Position numbers and translations under genes: made by a program. This document shows, one piece after another, positions 1-6,624 of a DNA stretch of 11,112 bases (the stretch's first letter is position 1; every line of letters begins with the position of its first letter). Location of the stretch: assembly GCA_003543115.1 (NCBI GenBank), contig DPJH01000038.1, positions 51,649-62,760 on the forward strand, given 5' to 3'. A model generated the notes under the pieces. That model searched no databases and was not told the DNA's origin. It saw only the letters and a program-made list of their open reading frames with translations. The stretch is from Candidatus Moraniibacteriota bacterium (GTDB taxonomy: Bacteria > Patescibacteriota > Minisyncoccia > Moranbacterales > UBA2206).

Positions 1-34
1 TATTTTTCAATTTTGACGTTTTTTCCTTTTTACA

Positions 35-113
35 TGGTACCGCCAAGGGGATTCGAACCCCTGATTTCCAGGATGAGAACCTGGCGTCCTAGACCGGGCT
101 AGACGATGGCGGC
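35..113 (-). tRNA. tRNA-Glu (anticodon CTC)
   Basis: Read on the minus strand, the sequence folds as a full cloverleaf. The acceptor arms GCCGCCA and TGGCGGT pair over 7 positions with one G-T. The D-arm begins GTCTAG and closes with GGAC. The anticodon stem CCAGG/CCTGG holds the loop TTCTCAT, giving anticodon CTC, and the T-arm is AGGGG-TTCGAAT-CCCCT. The D-arm wording resembles bacterial tRNA-Glu. The discriminator is A and a CCA end is encoded in the DNA (positions 35-37), unlike the tRNA-Gln at the other end of the window. It is probably transcribed from the promoter at 222-250. Confidence 0.96.
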
Positions 114-185
114 ATGATATTTAAATATTCAATTCAACCAAGATTGAGACCTAAAAATAAGTTCGGTATGACAAAACAAGAAGAA

Positions 186-219
186 TCAAAAATCGTTTAT
201 AACTATAAACGATCTTTGA
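186..219 (-). other. Stem-loop at the 5' end of the tRNA-Glu leader
   Basis: Positions 186-200 and 205-219 form an inverted repeat around the loop 201-204. Read as minus-strand RNA it is a continuous 15-bp stem, because the single imperfect position becomes a G-U pair; on the plus strand it would be an A-C mismatch. A run of U follows. It starts almost at the predicted start of transcription (about 215) for the promoter at 222-250. It may be a leader hairpin, an early terminator or the end of a tiny RNA. Function is inferred from position only. Confidence 0.5.
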
Positions 220-221
220 AT

Positions 222-250
222 ATTGTAGCAAATTATATTTGGGAAAGCAA
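222..250 (-). promoter_or_regulatory. Predicted sigma70-type promoter upstream of tRNA-Glu
   Basis: On the minus strand TTGCTT (245-250) and TACAAT (222-227) are separated by 17 bp. TGC directly precedes the -10, an extended -10. Transcription would start near 215 and run through the hairpin into tRNA-Glu. The remaining sequence between 114 and the Nudix terminator shows nothing else that can be supported. Confidence 0.6.
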
Positions 251-292
251 GAGAATTTTCTTTAATACTTTCCTTTAATTTAGCCAAAAATA

Positions 293-326
293 AAAAAGGC
301 TTGTCCGATTTACAGCAAGCCTTTTT
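293..326 (-). terminator. Intrinsic terminator of the Nudix gene
   Basis: Perfect 11-bp inverted repeat, AAAAAGGCTTG (293-303) and CAAGCCTTTTT (316-326), around a 12-base loop. The flanking A and T runs let it work on either strand. It lies 42 bp past the Nudix stop codon and separates that gene from the tRNA-Glu promoter. Confidence 0.85.
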
Positions 327-367
327 ACAATAAGTTTTTGCGACAACTGCTAAAGAGCAACTCCTTG

Positions 368-817
368 CTACAATCTCCCCTCCTTGATTAATTCAATGGA
401 GGACTTTCCTCTTTGAATTTTCATAATCACCCCATCATCTGCACCTTCAAGCATATCTCTAACCCTTTCCACTTGTTTTTTAGATGTATTGTTGGGGATT
501 TCATTGAATGGAAAATATCTTATATCCTTAGCCTCTTCGTTTAGGGTCAGTTCTCCGTCTATGACTTTACACTCAAATGAAAAAACGACTTCATCCTTAT
601 CCGGCTTACTATAAACTCCTATCAATCTTATAACTTCTGCATTAAGTCCTGTCTCCTCTTTTATCTCGCGGATTACTCCTTCCCAGGGGGATTCTCCTTT
701 TTCAAGTCCTCCTCCTGGCAGGTTCCACAAATCATAATCATTCCTTAAAACAAAAAGAATTCTATTTTTTTCATCCCTGATTATTCCGAAAACTCCGATT
801 GTAAAAATTTCTTTCAT
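368..817 (-). CDS. Nudix hydrolase (MutT-like)
   Basis: The 149-aa protein is a single small Nudix domain. The Nudix box G-x5-E-x7-REIKEETGL is complete and spans residues 36-58 (G36, E42, R50, E51, E54, E55, G57). The box residues E51/E54/E55 are those that bind the catalytic divalent metal in the family. Such enzymes cleave nucleoside diphosphates linked to another group X, often damaged nucleotides; the substrate here cannot be read from the sequence. AAGGA lies 6 bases before the ATG and supports this start. It is 166 bp downstream of murF on the same strand, has its own terminator at 293-326, and is more likely a separate unit than part of the cell-wall operon. No clear promoter or terminator was found in 818-983. 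Confidence 0.93.
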   Translation of the reverse strand: MKEIFTIGVFGIIRDEKNRILFVLRNDYDLWNLPGGGLEKGESPWEGVIREIKEETGLNAEVIRLIGVYSKPDKDEVVFSFECKVIDGELTLNEEAKDIRYFPFNEIPNNTSKKQVERVRDMLEGADDGVIMKIQRGKSSIELIKEGRL

Positions 818-983
818 GATTTATCCTTATGATTAAAAATTGTGATTTTATGCTGTCTACTAACAACCAGACGAGAATAGATTTAACGTTTTAGCATATT
901 AATATAACCATTCCACATTTATAAAGAACCCTTCTCTGATGAAGAGCTTAGTTCCATCTTCAAAAATTGTCAAGATAGTAAAA

Positions 984-2312
984 TTATACTTTTTTCCAAA
1001 CCGTCTCTTTCCAATGCCTGTTTTGCCTGCACAGCAATTTCTCAGCTTCTTCCGGTTTTTGCATAATTTGCTCTACCACTTTTTCCATGCGCATCCCCTG
1101 AGATCCTTTCACGAGAACAAAATCACCCTCTTCTATCAATTCCCCTGCTTTCTTGCCAGCTTCCATGGGATTGGAAAAGTAAAAAACTCTTTTTTGGGGA
1201 AAACCCATCGCAATGATTTCTTCTCCCGCCAATTTCATCCTCTTTCCTACAACAAAAAAGAAGTCGCACCCTGTTTCAAAAATTTTTCTGCCAATTTCTC
1301 TGTGTTTTTCATTTTCCTCGCTTCCCAATTCCAGCATATCGCCTAAAATAATTATTTTTTTGGATTTTTTTTCTTCGGAAGATAGAATTTCATTCAAAAC
1401 ATCTATGGCCGCTGCCGTTGAGACAGGAGAAGCATTGTAGGTATCGTCAATTATATAAGAGTTTTTCATTCCCGGAATAAGATTCATTCTCCCAAGCGGA
1501 AGTGAAAAATTTTCCAGAGCGGCACTTGCCTCCACTAAATTGATTCCAAATCCAGTTCCCGCCGCCACGGCAGCCAAAGCTGAATAAATCTGATGTTTTG
1601 CCAAAACACTGTTCAGTCTCACCGGAAGAGTCGTGCCCTTATAATTCAATTTAAAACTCAATCCCCGCAATTGCCGTTTCCTTTCGGCATAAGCAAAATT
1701 AATATCTGTGGCTCTCATTTCCGCAGGTTCAGAAAATCCAAATGTGATCACATTGCATTTTAATTGATCCTTGAGCTTAGCCACATGAGGGTTATCCACA
1801 TTGATAATAGCCAACCCCTTCTCATCCAATCTTTTTGCTAAAACGCTTTTTTCCTTCGCCACTCCCTCGACGTTTTTAAAAAATTCTATATGGCTATGCG
1901 AGAAGTCAGTTATTATTCCTACGTGGGATTTTATAAAGCTAGTCAGATAGCTTATGTCGCCAGGACGATCCGCCCCCATTTCCAAAATCAAAACCTCAGG
2001 ATATTCTATCGGAGCTATCATGACCCAAAACCATTTCAAAAAAACCAAAATCCATCTTGCAATTGAATTTTCACCGCTTTCCGCTCCAATTATAGTGAGA
2101 GGCAGACCTACTTCATTATTATAATTTTTCTCGGTTTTTCTCACGCGAAACTTGCTTGCCATCACGGCGCAAATAGCTTCTTTAGCGGAAGTTTTTCCAA
2201 CCGAACCGGTAATGCTTATTACTTTGGGATTATATTTCTTCAGAACCAAGACAGCCATCCCTTTAAGAATTTTCTCTAAAAATATTATTTTTTTTGATTT
2301 ATCGTTTGTCAT
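984..2312 (-). CDS. murF: UDP-N-acetylmuramoyl-tripeptide--D-alanyl-D-alanine ligase
   Basis: A cytoplasmic ATP-dependent Mur ligase that adds D-Ala-D-Ala to the UDP-MurNAc-tripeptide. Counting from an upstream ATG at 2330, the ATP loop TGSVGKTS is at residues 41-48, the NNEVGLP motif at 71-77, EMGA at 117-120, the MurF-typical DDTYNASP at 295-302, GDMLELG at 330-336 and a C-terminal KGSQGMRME block. The chosen start is the second ATG (2312), 7 bases after AAGAAG; the first ATG has no well-spaced ribosome site. Either start overlaps the end of ftsI (by 14 or 32 bp), implying coupled translation. The ATP loop comes about 65 residues earlier than in E. coli MurF, so the N-terminal UDP-sugar domain is largely missing, and a hydrophobic insertion lies near residues 90-110. 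It could be a MurF-like paralogue, but cluster context favours MurF. Confidence 0.9.
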   Translation of the reverse strand: MTNDKSKKIIFLEKILKGMAVLVLKKYNPKVISITGSVGKTSAKEAICAVMASKFRVRKTEKNYNNEVGLPLTIIGAESGENSIARWILVFLKWFWVMIAPIEYPEVLILEMGADRPGDISYLTSFIKSHVGIITDFSHSHIEFFKNVEGVAKEKSVLAKRLDEKGLAIINVDNPHVAKLKDQLKCNVITFGFSEPAEMRATDINFAYAERKRQLRGLSFKLNYKGTTLPVRLNSVLAKHQIYSALAAVAAGTGFGINLVEASAALENFSLPLGRMNLIPGMKNSYIIDDTYNASPVSTAAAIDVLNEILSSEEKKSKKIIILGDMLELGSEENEKHREIGRKIFETGCDFFFVVGKRMKLAGEEIIAMGFPQKRVFYFSNPMEAGKKAGELIEEGDFVLVKGSQGMRMEKVVEQIMQKPEEAEKLLCRQNRHWKETVWKKV

Positions 2313-4191
2313 TTTTTTTCTTCTTAGCATCTTTCTTAATTATTGAGTTTTGGTCTTGAGAGACCGGATTTGCCCCTGAATTTTCATCTTTCTGTTCGTC
2401 TTTGGAAAATTGCAAAATCGTGTGTGCTGCATTGAATCTGTCCAGATCCTCCTGGGTGTATTCTTCCGTAGGTTCGATATTATAATATTCCAATAAAAAT
2501 TTCATTAATTCTCCGAAGGCGGGAGCAGCGCTAGACTCGGCCCATTCCACATTTTTAGGATTGTCCAGTTCAACTACGATAGTGAATTTGGGGTCGTCTA
2601 TTGGAGCAAAGCCGGCAAATGATCCTACAGACTTTCCTTCCGCATATCCTCCCGTCTCGGAATCCACAATTTGAGCGGTTCCGGTTTTTCCGCCTACCAA
2701 ATAACCGGGCACACCCGCTCTCTTCCCATGTCCGTTCTGCACAACGCTTTGCAGAATTTTGCCTGTTTCAATTGATGCTTTTTGGGAAATCACCCTATGT
2801 ATCTCTTGAGGTTCGATAATTTCTTCCGTTCCGTCAGCATGCTGGATCTTATCAATTATTTGAGGCTTCATCAACACTCCTCCGTTAGCTATGGCGCTAT
2901 AGGCGCTCGCTAGCTGGATCGGAGTGACTGTCACGCCTTGGCCGAAAGAAGCTGTGAAAAACTGGATATCGCTTTTCAGATTTTTCAAGTTGTTTATATT
3001 TCCTCTAGCCTCGCCCATCAGATCGATTCCTGTTGGTTCTCCAAAGCCGAATCTTTTCACATAATCGGCAAAATTTTTATTTCCCAATAATTTCTCTACA
3101 TGGATCACTCCCGTGTTCAGGGATTTTTCCAAAACTTGAGTCATAGTCTGGACTCCGTTAGATTTTAGGTCGGAATTTTTAATCGTATATCCAGCTTCAC
3201 TAACCGATCCGGTGTCATTATATGTCGTTTCCGGAGTAATTTTCCCGCTATCCAGCCCTGCCGCTATGGTGAATGTCTTAAAAACGCTGCCTGATTCATA
3301 CGCATTGCTGATAGCCGTATTTCTAAATACGCTTATATCCTCAACTTTGGAATATTCATTAGGATTGAAAGTGGGAAAATTTGCCATAGCCAAAATCTTT
3401 CCCGTGCTCGGCTCCATCACAATGATGCTTCCGCTGTCAGCTTCAAATTTTCCTATCGAATTTTTGATTATTTTTTCAGCTTGATATTGGACAATATGGT
3501 CCAGTGTCAGAATAAAATCATCGCCATCCTTGGCCTGAGTAATTTCACGTTTTCTTCCCCCTATCCAATTCCCAGTAGCATCTCTCTTATGAAAAAGAGA
3601 GCCTTCCATTCCCCGCAACCTTTCATCTTCAAAAGCCTCGAATCCATATCTGCCGCCAAACGAATCATCTCTCCACCCGACAAAACCGACTATGCTGGCC
3701 GCCAATTCCGATGAAGGATAATATCGATAGCTTTCTTCTGCCAAATGGATGCCTTCCAATTTTAAATTATTTATATTGCTGGTTTCCTCATCGCTCAATC
3801 TATGCTTGATGGGTTCGTACATATCGCCAGGCTTGCTAAATTTTTCCAAAAGCTCCGCTGCATCCAATTGCAAAGCGGCCGCCACGGCAAAAGAGGCCTG
3901 CGCCGCATCAGTGATTTCTGTGGGAACCGCATAGGCCATTTTTGTTTCCCGATTGACCGCCAAAGGATAGGGATCATTGCGGTCTTTCATAAAAATTTCT
4001 CCTCTTTTCGGTATAAGATTCCTAAAAATCGAATGTTGCCCTTCAGCCAAAGCTTGATACTGCTTATATTGGACGATTTGGAGAAAACAAAAGCGGAAAA
4101 TAATAACGCCCGCAATCAAGAAAAATAAAAAAACTAATACATAAATCCTCCAATTCAAAATATTTTCGAAATTTTTTCTATCCAAAGCCAT
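2299..4191 (-). CDS. ftsI: Septal peptidoglycan transpeptidase (class B penicillin-binding protein)
   Basis: 630-aa class B PBP that cross-links peptidoglycan at the division site. One membrane segment lies at residues about 14-36, followed by the dimerisation domain (about 60-225) with the RGEIF motif near residue 63. The C-terminal transpeptidase domain has all three catalytic motifs: S302-V-F-K305, S357-L-N359 and K502-T-G504. These bind beta-lactams in the family. The last 60 residues form a charged tail ending in a lysine-rich stretch. The start is 16 bp after the ftsL-like gene, with AAGAG upstream. Context (rsmH, ftsL, murF) makes FtsI more likely than an elongation PBP2 or a SpoVD-type protein. 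Confidence 0.95.
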   Translation of the reverse strand: MALDRKNFENILNWRIYVLVFLFFLIAGVIIFRFCFLQIVQYKQYQALAEGQHSIFRNLIPKRGEIFMKDRNDPYPLAVNRETKMAYAVPTEITDAAQASFAVAAALQLDAAELLEKFSKPGDMYEPIKHRLSDEETSNINNLKLEGIHLAEESYRYYPSSELAASIVGFVGWRDDSFGGRYGFEAFEDERLRGMEGSLFHKRDATGNWIGGRKREITQAKDGDDFILTLDHIVQYQAEKIIKNSIGKFEADSGSIIVMEPSTGKILAMANFPTFNPNEYSKVEDISVFRNTAISNAYESGSVFKTFTIAAGLDSGKITPETTYNDTGSVSEAGYTIKNSDLKSNGVQTMTQVLEKSLNTGVIHVEKLLGNKNFADYVKRFGFGEPTGIDLMGEARGNINNLKNLKSDIQFFTASFGQGVTVTPIQLASAYSAIANGGVLMKPQIIDKIQHADGTEEIIEPQEIHRVISQKASIETGKILQSVVQNGHGKRAGVPGYLVGGKTGTAQIVDSETGGYAEGKSVGSFAGFAPIDDPKFTIVVELDNPKNVEWAESSAAPAFGELMKFLLEYYNIEPTEEYTQEDLDRFNAAHTILQFSKDEQKDENSGANPVSQDQNSIIKKDAKKKKNDKR

Positions 4192-4207
4192 AATTAATTC
4201 TCTTATC

Positions 4208-4615
4208 TCACTTCATTGCGACAGGACCGTTTATTTCTATATAAGAAACTTCTCCTGAATTCACTAAATTTAAATCCTGGGAAGCTTTTTCTATATTATA
4301 CATGGATTTCAGTTCCACCTCCTTTATTTCCATTTTCTTGCTTTCCTTGTTCAAGTCCTGGATTCTTTTTTCCAAATCCCTTATTTCATAGCCCTTTGTG
4401 GCAATATCATTCACTTGGTATAAATAAAAACCTCCGCTAAAAAATATTCCGGCAGCAACGACAAAAATAAGGGACATCCAATTCAATTCCACCCTGCCGG
4501 CATTAAAATTATTTTTTACCGACATAAAAATATCGCTGTTCATGCCAGACTTATTTTGCGTGCGAACCTTTGCAGGACTCGCAATTGATTTATTTAGAAT
4601 CAAAATTCGTGACAT
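4208..4615 (-). CDS. ftsL: FtsL/DivIC-like bitopic division protein
   Basis: The 135-aa product has a cytoplasmic N-terminus of about 45 residues, a single membrane helix at about 47-66, and a charged heptad-like coiled coil at about 70-105 outside the membrane. A short C-terminal tail follows. This is the topology of FtsL/DivIC proteins, which bridge FtsQ and the FtsW-FtsI synthase in the divisome. Sequence is poorly conserved in this family, so the call rests on topology and on its place between rsmH and ftsI, the classical ftsL position. AGGGGG about 10 bases upstream supports the start. Later ATGs at residues 25 and 31 are alternatives giving a more typical short cytoplasmic tail. Confidence 0.78.
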   Translation of the reverse strand: MSRILILNKSIASPAKVRTQNKSGMNSDIFMSVKNNFNAGRVELNWMSLIFVVAAGIFFSGGFYLYQVNDIATKGYEIRDLEKRIQDLNKESKKMEIKEVELKSMYNIEKASQDLNLVNSGEVSYIEINGPVAMK

Positions 4616-4713
4616 TTATTTTCAGCCCCCTGAAATTTACCCCTGCACATTTATCATATAAATTGGCGAGGGATTGGATTGTTTATTTATTTTTTATCTA
4701 TTTTTATTTTATT

Positions 4714-5646
4714 CTAAATTTTCTCACAAATGCGAAGCTTGGCACTTCGCGCTCTGGGATTTTCTGAAACTTCCATCTCTCCTGGAACAATCGGTTTCTT
4801 GGTAATTATTTTTACTTTCGCAGCCTGGCCGCACTGGCAAATCGGAAAATCTGGCGGACAAATGCATCCCCTGGCATTTTTCCTGAATATATTCTTAACT
4901 ATCCTATCCTCTAATGAATGAAAAGAAATAATAGCCAATCTTCCCGTTTTTTTCAAACTATCCATAGCGCATGGAATAAATTCTTCCAAAACTTCCAATT
5001 CCCTATTGATCTCGATTCGAAGGGCCTGAAAAGTTTTCGTCGCCACATGGATTTTTCCATGCTGATGCTTTTGCGGAACAGCCTGCCTTATGATCTCCAC
5101 CAATTCCCCGGTCGTTTCTATTTCTTTTATTTTTCTATGATCTGCAATTTTTTTAGCAATAATTCCCGCGAATCGCTCTTCTCCGTAGTCTTTCAAAATT
5201 CTTTTTATTTCTCCTTGAGAATAATTATTCACAATATCTCCAGCCTTCAATTCTTTCTGTCGGTCGAGGCGCATGTCCAACGGAGCATCCGCCAAAAAAC
5301 TCATGCCCCTGCTTGCGTCTTCCAATTGAATCGAAGAATATCCCAAATCAGCCAAAATAGCGTCCACGAATTCGATTTCCAATTCCTGCAAAATATTTTT
5401 TAAATTGGAAAAGTTATCTTTCACGCAATATACATTGCTTCTATCTTCGCCTGATTGTTTTTTGAAATTTTCAATCGCTTCCAAATCCTGATCAATAGCA
5501 ATAAGCTTTCCCTTTTTTCCTATTATCTGCAAAATCCTATTGCTGTGTCCGCCTCCCCCCAGAGTGGCGTCCACAACAATAGAACCCTGCCGTATATTCA
5601 AACCCTCTATAGATTCATCAAGCAAAACAGATTTATGCATAGTCAT
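4714..5646 (-). CDS. rsmH: 16S rRNA (cytosine1402-N4)-methyltransferase
   Basis: RsmH (MraW) methylates N4 of C1402 in the ribosomal P site using S-adenosylmethionine. Counting from an ATG at 5667, the SAM-binding stretch with DATLGGGG is at 33-40, DLGYSS at 107-112, LDMRLD at 130-135, the HVATKTFQALRIEINREL block at 207-224 and SFHSLEDR at 248-255. The family cysteine cluster C268/C270/C277/C279 and the C-terminal ARSAKLR close the protein. The start given is the ATG reading MTMHKSVLLDE, which matches family N-termini; 5640 and 5667 are alternatives. None has a good ribosome-binding site, because the leader is an AT-only repeat tract (5647-5768). A 98-bp gap with no terminator leads to the ftsL-like gene. 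Confidence 0.95.
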   Translation of the reverse strand: MTMHKSVLLDESIEGLNIRQGSIVVDATLGGGGHSNRILQIIGKKGKLIAIDQDLEAIENFKKQSGEDRSNVYCVKDNFSNLKNILQELEIEFVDAILADLGYSSIQLEDASRGMSFLADAPLDMRLDRQKELKAGDIVNNYSQGEIKRILKDYGEERFAGIIAKKIADHRKIKEIETTGELVEIIRQAVPQKHQHGKIHVATKTFQALRIEINRELEVLEEFIPCAMDSLKKTGRLAIISFHSLEDRIVKNIFRKNARGCICPPDFPICQCGQAAKVKIITKKPIVPGEMEVSENPRARSAKLRICEKI

Positions 5647-5768
5647 TTGCAAAAATCCAAAATCCAAAACTCAAATATCAAATCAAATTACAAAACTAAA
5701 TTTTTTAAAAATTTTAGATTTTGACATTTAGATTTATTTTGAAATTTAGATTTTGACATTTAGATTTT
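5647..5768 (-). repeat. AT-rich repeat tract with inverted-repeat character between mraZ and rsmH
   Basis: The tract consists almost wholly of units of the type AAATNTC and its complement. Positions 5713-5735 and 5745-5767 are an exact 23-base direct repeat with a 32-bp period. The left half (about 5650-5700) resembles the reverse complement of the right half (about 5705-5768), so the mraZ-rsmH transcript could fold into one long imperfect A-U hairpin. It occupies the whole spacer and the rsmH leader. Confidence 0.7.
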
Positions 5769-6203
5769 TTAGTACACTCCCAGTTTCCCTAATTGCTCAG
5801 CGATTTCATCTGAATTTTTCTCAGCTCCTAATTTATAGCTTTCCCACTTATTTTCATCCCAAATTTCTAAACGATTATACAATCCTGCAATTACTACGTT
5901 CCTTTTAATGTCCGCGTAATCTTTCAGATAATCTGGAATTAAAATTCTTCCCTGTTTGTCTACGGGAACATCCACCGCCCCAGCCAGCATCAAGCGCGTA
6001 AAACTTCGCGTCCCTGCTTCTCCAACCGGCAATGTTCCCAGCTTTTCAGCCAACTCTTCCCAAGCTTTCATTGGATAGACAAATAGACATTTATCCAAAC
6101 CTCGTGTCACCACAACCTTATTTTTTAATTCACCCCGAAACTTGCTTGGCACTGCCAATCTTTTTTTCTCGTCAACAGAATGTGAGTATTCTCCAATAAA
6201 CAT
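5769..6203 (-). CDS. mraZ: Transcriptional regulator MraZ
   Basis: 144-aa protein of normal family length with the two SpoVT/AbrB-like halves. The first half carries EYSHSVDEKKRLAVPSKFR at residues 5-23. The second carries VDVPVDKQGRILIPDYL at 77-93. MraZ forms rings that bind repeated boxes in front of its own operon and controls the division/wall cluster, usually negatively. It is the first gene of the leftward operon, and repeated AAGTGG boxes overlap its predicted promoter, as expected for self-control. The start gives the conserved MFIGEY N-terminus; no strong ribosome-binding site is visible. Confidence 0.96.
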   Translation of the reverse strand: MFIGEYSHSVDEKKRLAVPSKFRGELKNKVVVTRGLDKCLFVYPMKAWEELAEKLGTLPVGEAGTRSFTRLMLAGAVDVPVDKQGRILIPDYLKDYADIKRNVVIAGLYNRLEIWDENKWESYKLGAEKNSDEIAEQLGKLGVY

Positions 6204-6268
6204 TTGGATCTATCGTCTAAATTACTAATTTTATTAGCAGTTAACAAAAAAGCAGTATTTTTATATTT

Positions 6269-6328
6269 CCCCACTTCACACCACTTTTGTTTACCTATTC
6301 CCTATTTTACTCCACTTCTCCACAATGT
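6269..6328 (-). promoter_or_regulatory. Phased MraZ-like operator boxes
   Basis: On the minus strand AAGTGG occurs at 6271-6276, 6281-6286 and 6312-6317. Weaker relatives sit between them (AATAGG at 6294-6299 and 6301-6306) and beyond them (GTGGA at 6319-6323), roughly every 10 bp. Known MraZ boxes contain AAAGTG in mollicutes and TGGG in E. coli; the box 6269-6276 reads AAGTGGGG and satisfies both. The array covers the -10/-35 spacer and the early transcribed region of the mraZ promoter. Binding is inferred. Confidence 0.6.
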
Positions 6329-6331
6329 CAA
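6304..6331 (-). promoter_or_regulatory. Predicted promoter of the mraZ operon
   Basis: On the minus strand TTGACA (6326-6331) is a perfect -35 hexamer and TAAAAT (6304-6309) a good -10, separated by 16 bp. Transcription would start near 6297, leaving a leader of about 93 bases before mraZ. Confidence 0.7.
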
Positions 6332-6338
6332 AGCCCAG

Positions 6339-6347
6339 TTATCCACA
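6339..6347 (+). promoter_or_regulatory. DnaA-box consensus
   Basis: TTATCCACA matches the DnaA-box consensus at all nine positions and lies 8 bp upstream of the mraZ -35 element. A near match, TTATCCACC, is at 6511-6519 in the same gap. The pair could mark DnaA control of the wall/division operon or part of an origin. One perfect 9-mer can also occur by chance. Confidence 0.45.
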
Positions 6348-6385
6348 GGCCAAACAATAAAAAAGCCTGGCTTTCAGTTAAATTC

Positions 6386-6446
6386 ATAAATTTTAGGACT
6401 TACGCGTTTGACCAAACACAGTGAAAAGCGCAATTCCTAAATTTAT
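6386..6446. repeat. Imperfect inverted repeat in the divergent intergenic region
   Basis: ATAAATTTTAGGA (6386-6398) and TCCTAAATTTAT (6435-6446) pair over 12 positions with one bulged base, around a 36-base loop. A T-rich run follows on the plus side, so it could look like a terminator, but no rightward gene precedes it. The rest of the gap 6204-6624 is AT-rich and holds the promoters, operator boxes and DnaA boxes listed separately; no further gene is visible. Confidence 0.4.
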
Positions 6447-6536
6447 TTTTTGTTACAATCATCATTTTAAATATGTTCATTATATATACATACAAAAGCG
6501 CTTCTTTAGTTTATCCACCCTAAAAATATTTACCCC

Positions 6537-6565
6537 TTGCCAATATTTTGATCTGATTGTATAAT
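6537..6565 (+). promoter_or_regulatory. Predicted promoter of the rightward operon
   Basis: TTGCCA (6537-6542) and the perfect -10 TATAAT (6560-6565) are 17 bp apart. Transcription would start near 6572, about 53 bases before the ATG of the 249-aa protein, so the ATG at 6565 inside the -10 element cannot be its start. Confidence 0.75.
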
Positions 6566-6624
6566 TGTATTGTAAAAATAAAAATAAAATTCTTCACCAA
6601 AAAAGTGGAGAGGGGAAAAATAAA

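Noticed and set aside
939..1346. 135-codon plus-strand frame opposite murF
   Set aside because: Antisense shadow of a clear gene; phenylalanine- and histidine-rich without domain signals.
5650..5768. CRISPR-like array
   Set aside because: Repeat units are short, degenerate and without unique spacers of constant length, and there are no cas genes; better described as an AT-rich minisatellite-like tract.
6362..6374. Small hairpin AAAGC/GCTTT with a T run on the minus strand
   Set aside because: Only five base pairs and no gene ends there; too weak to call a terminator.
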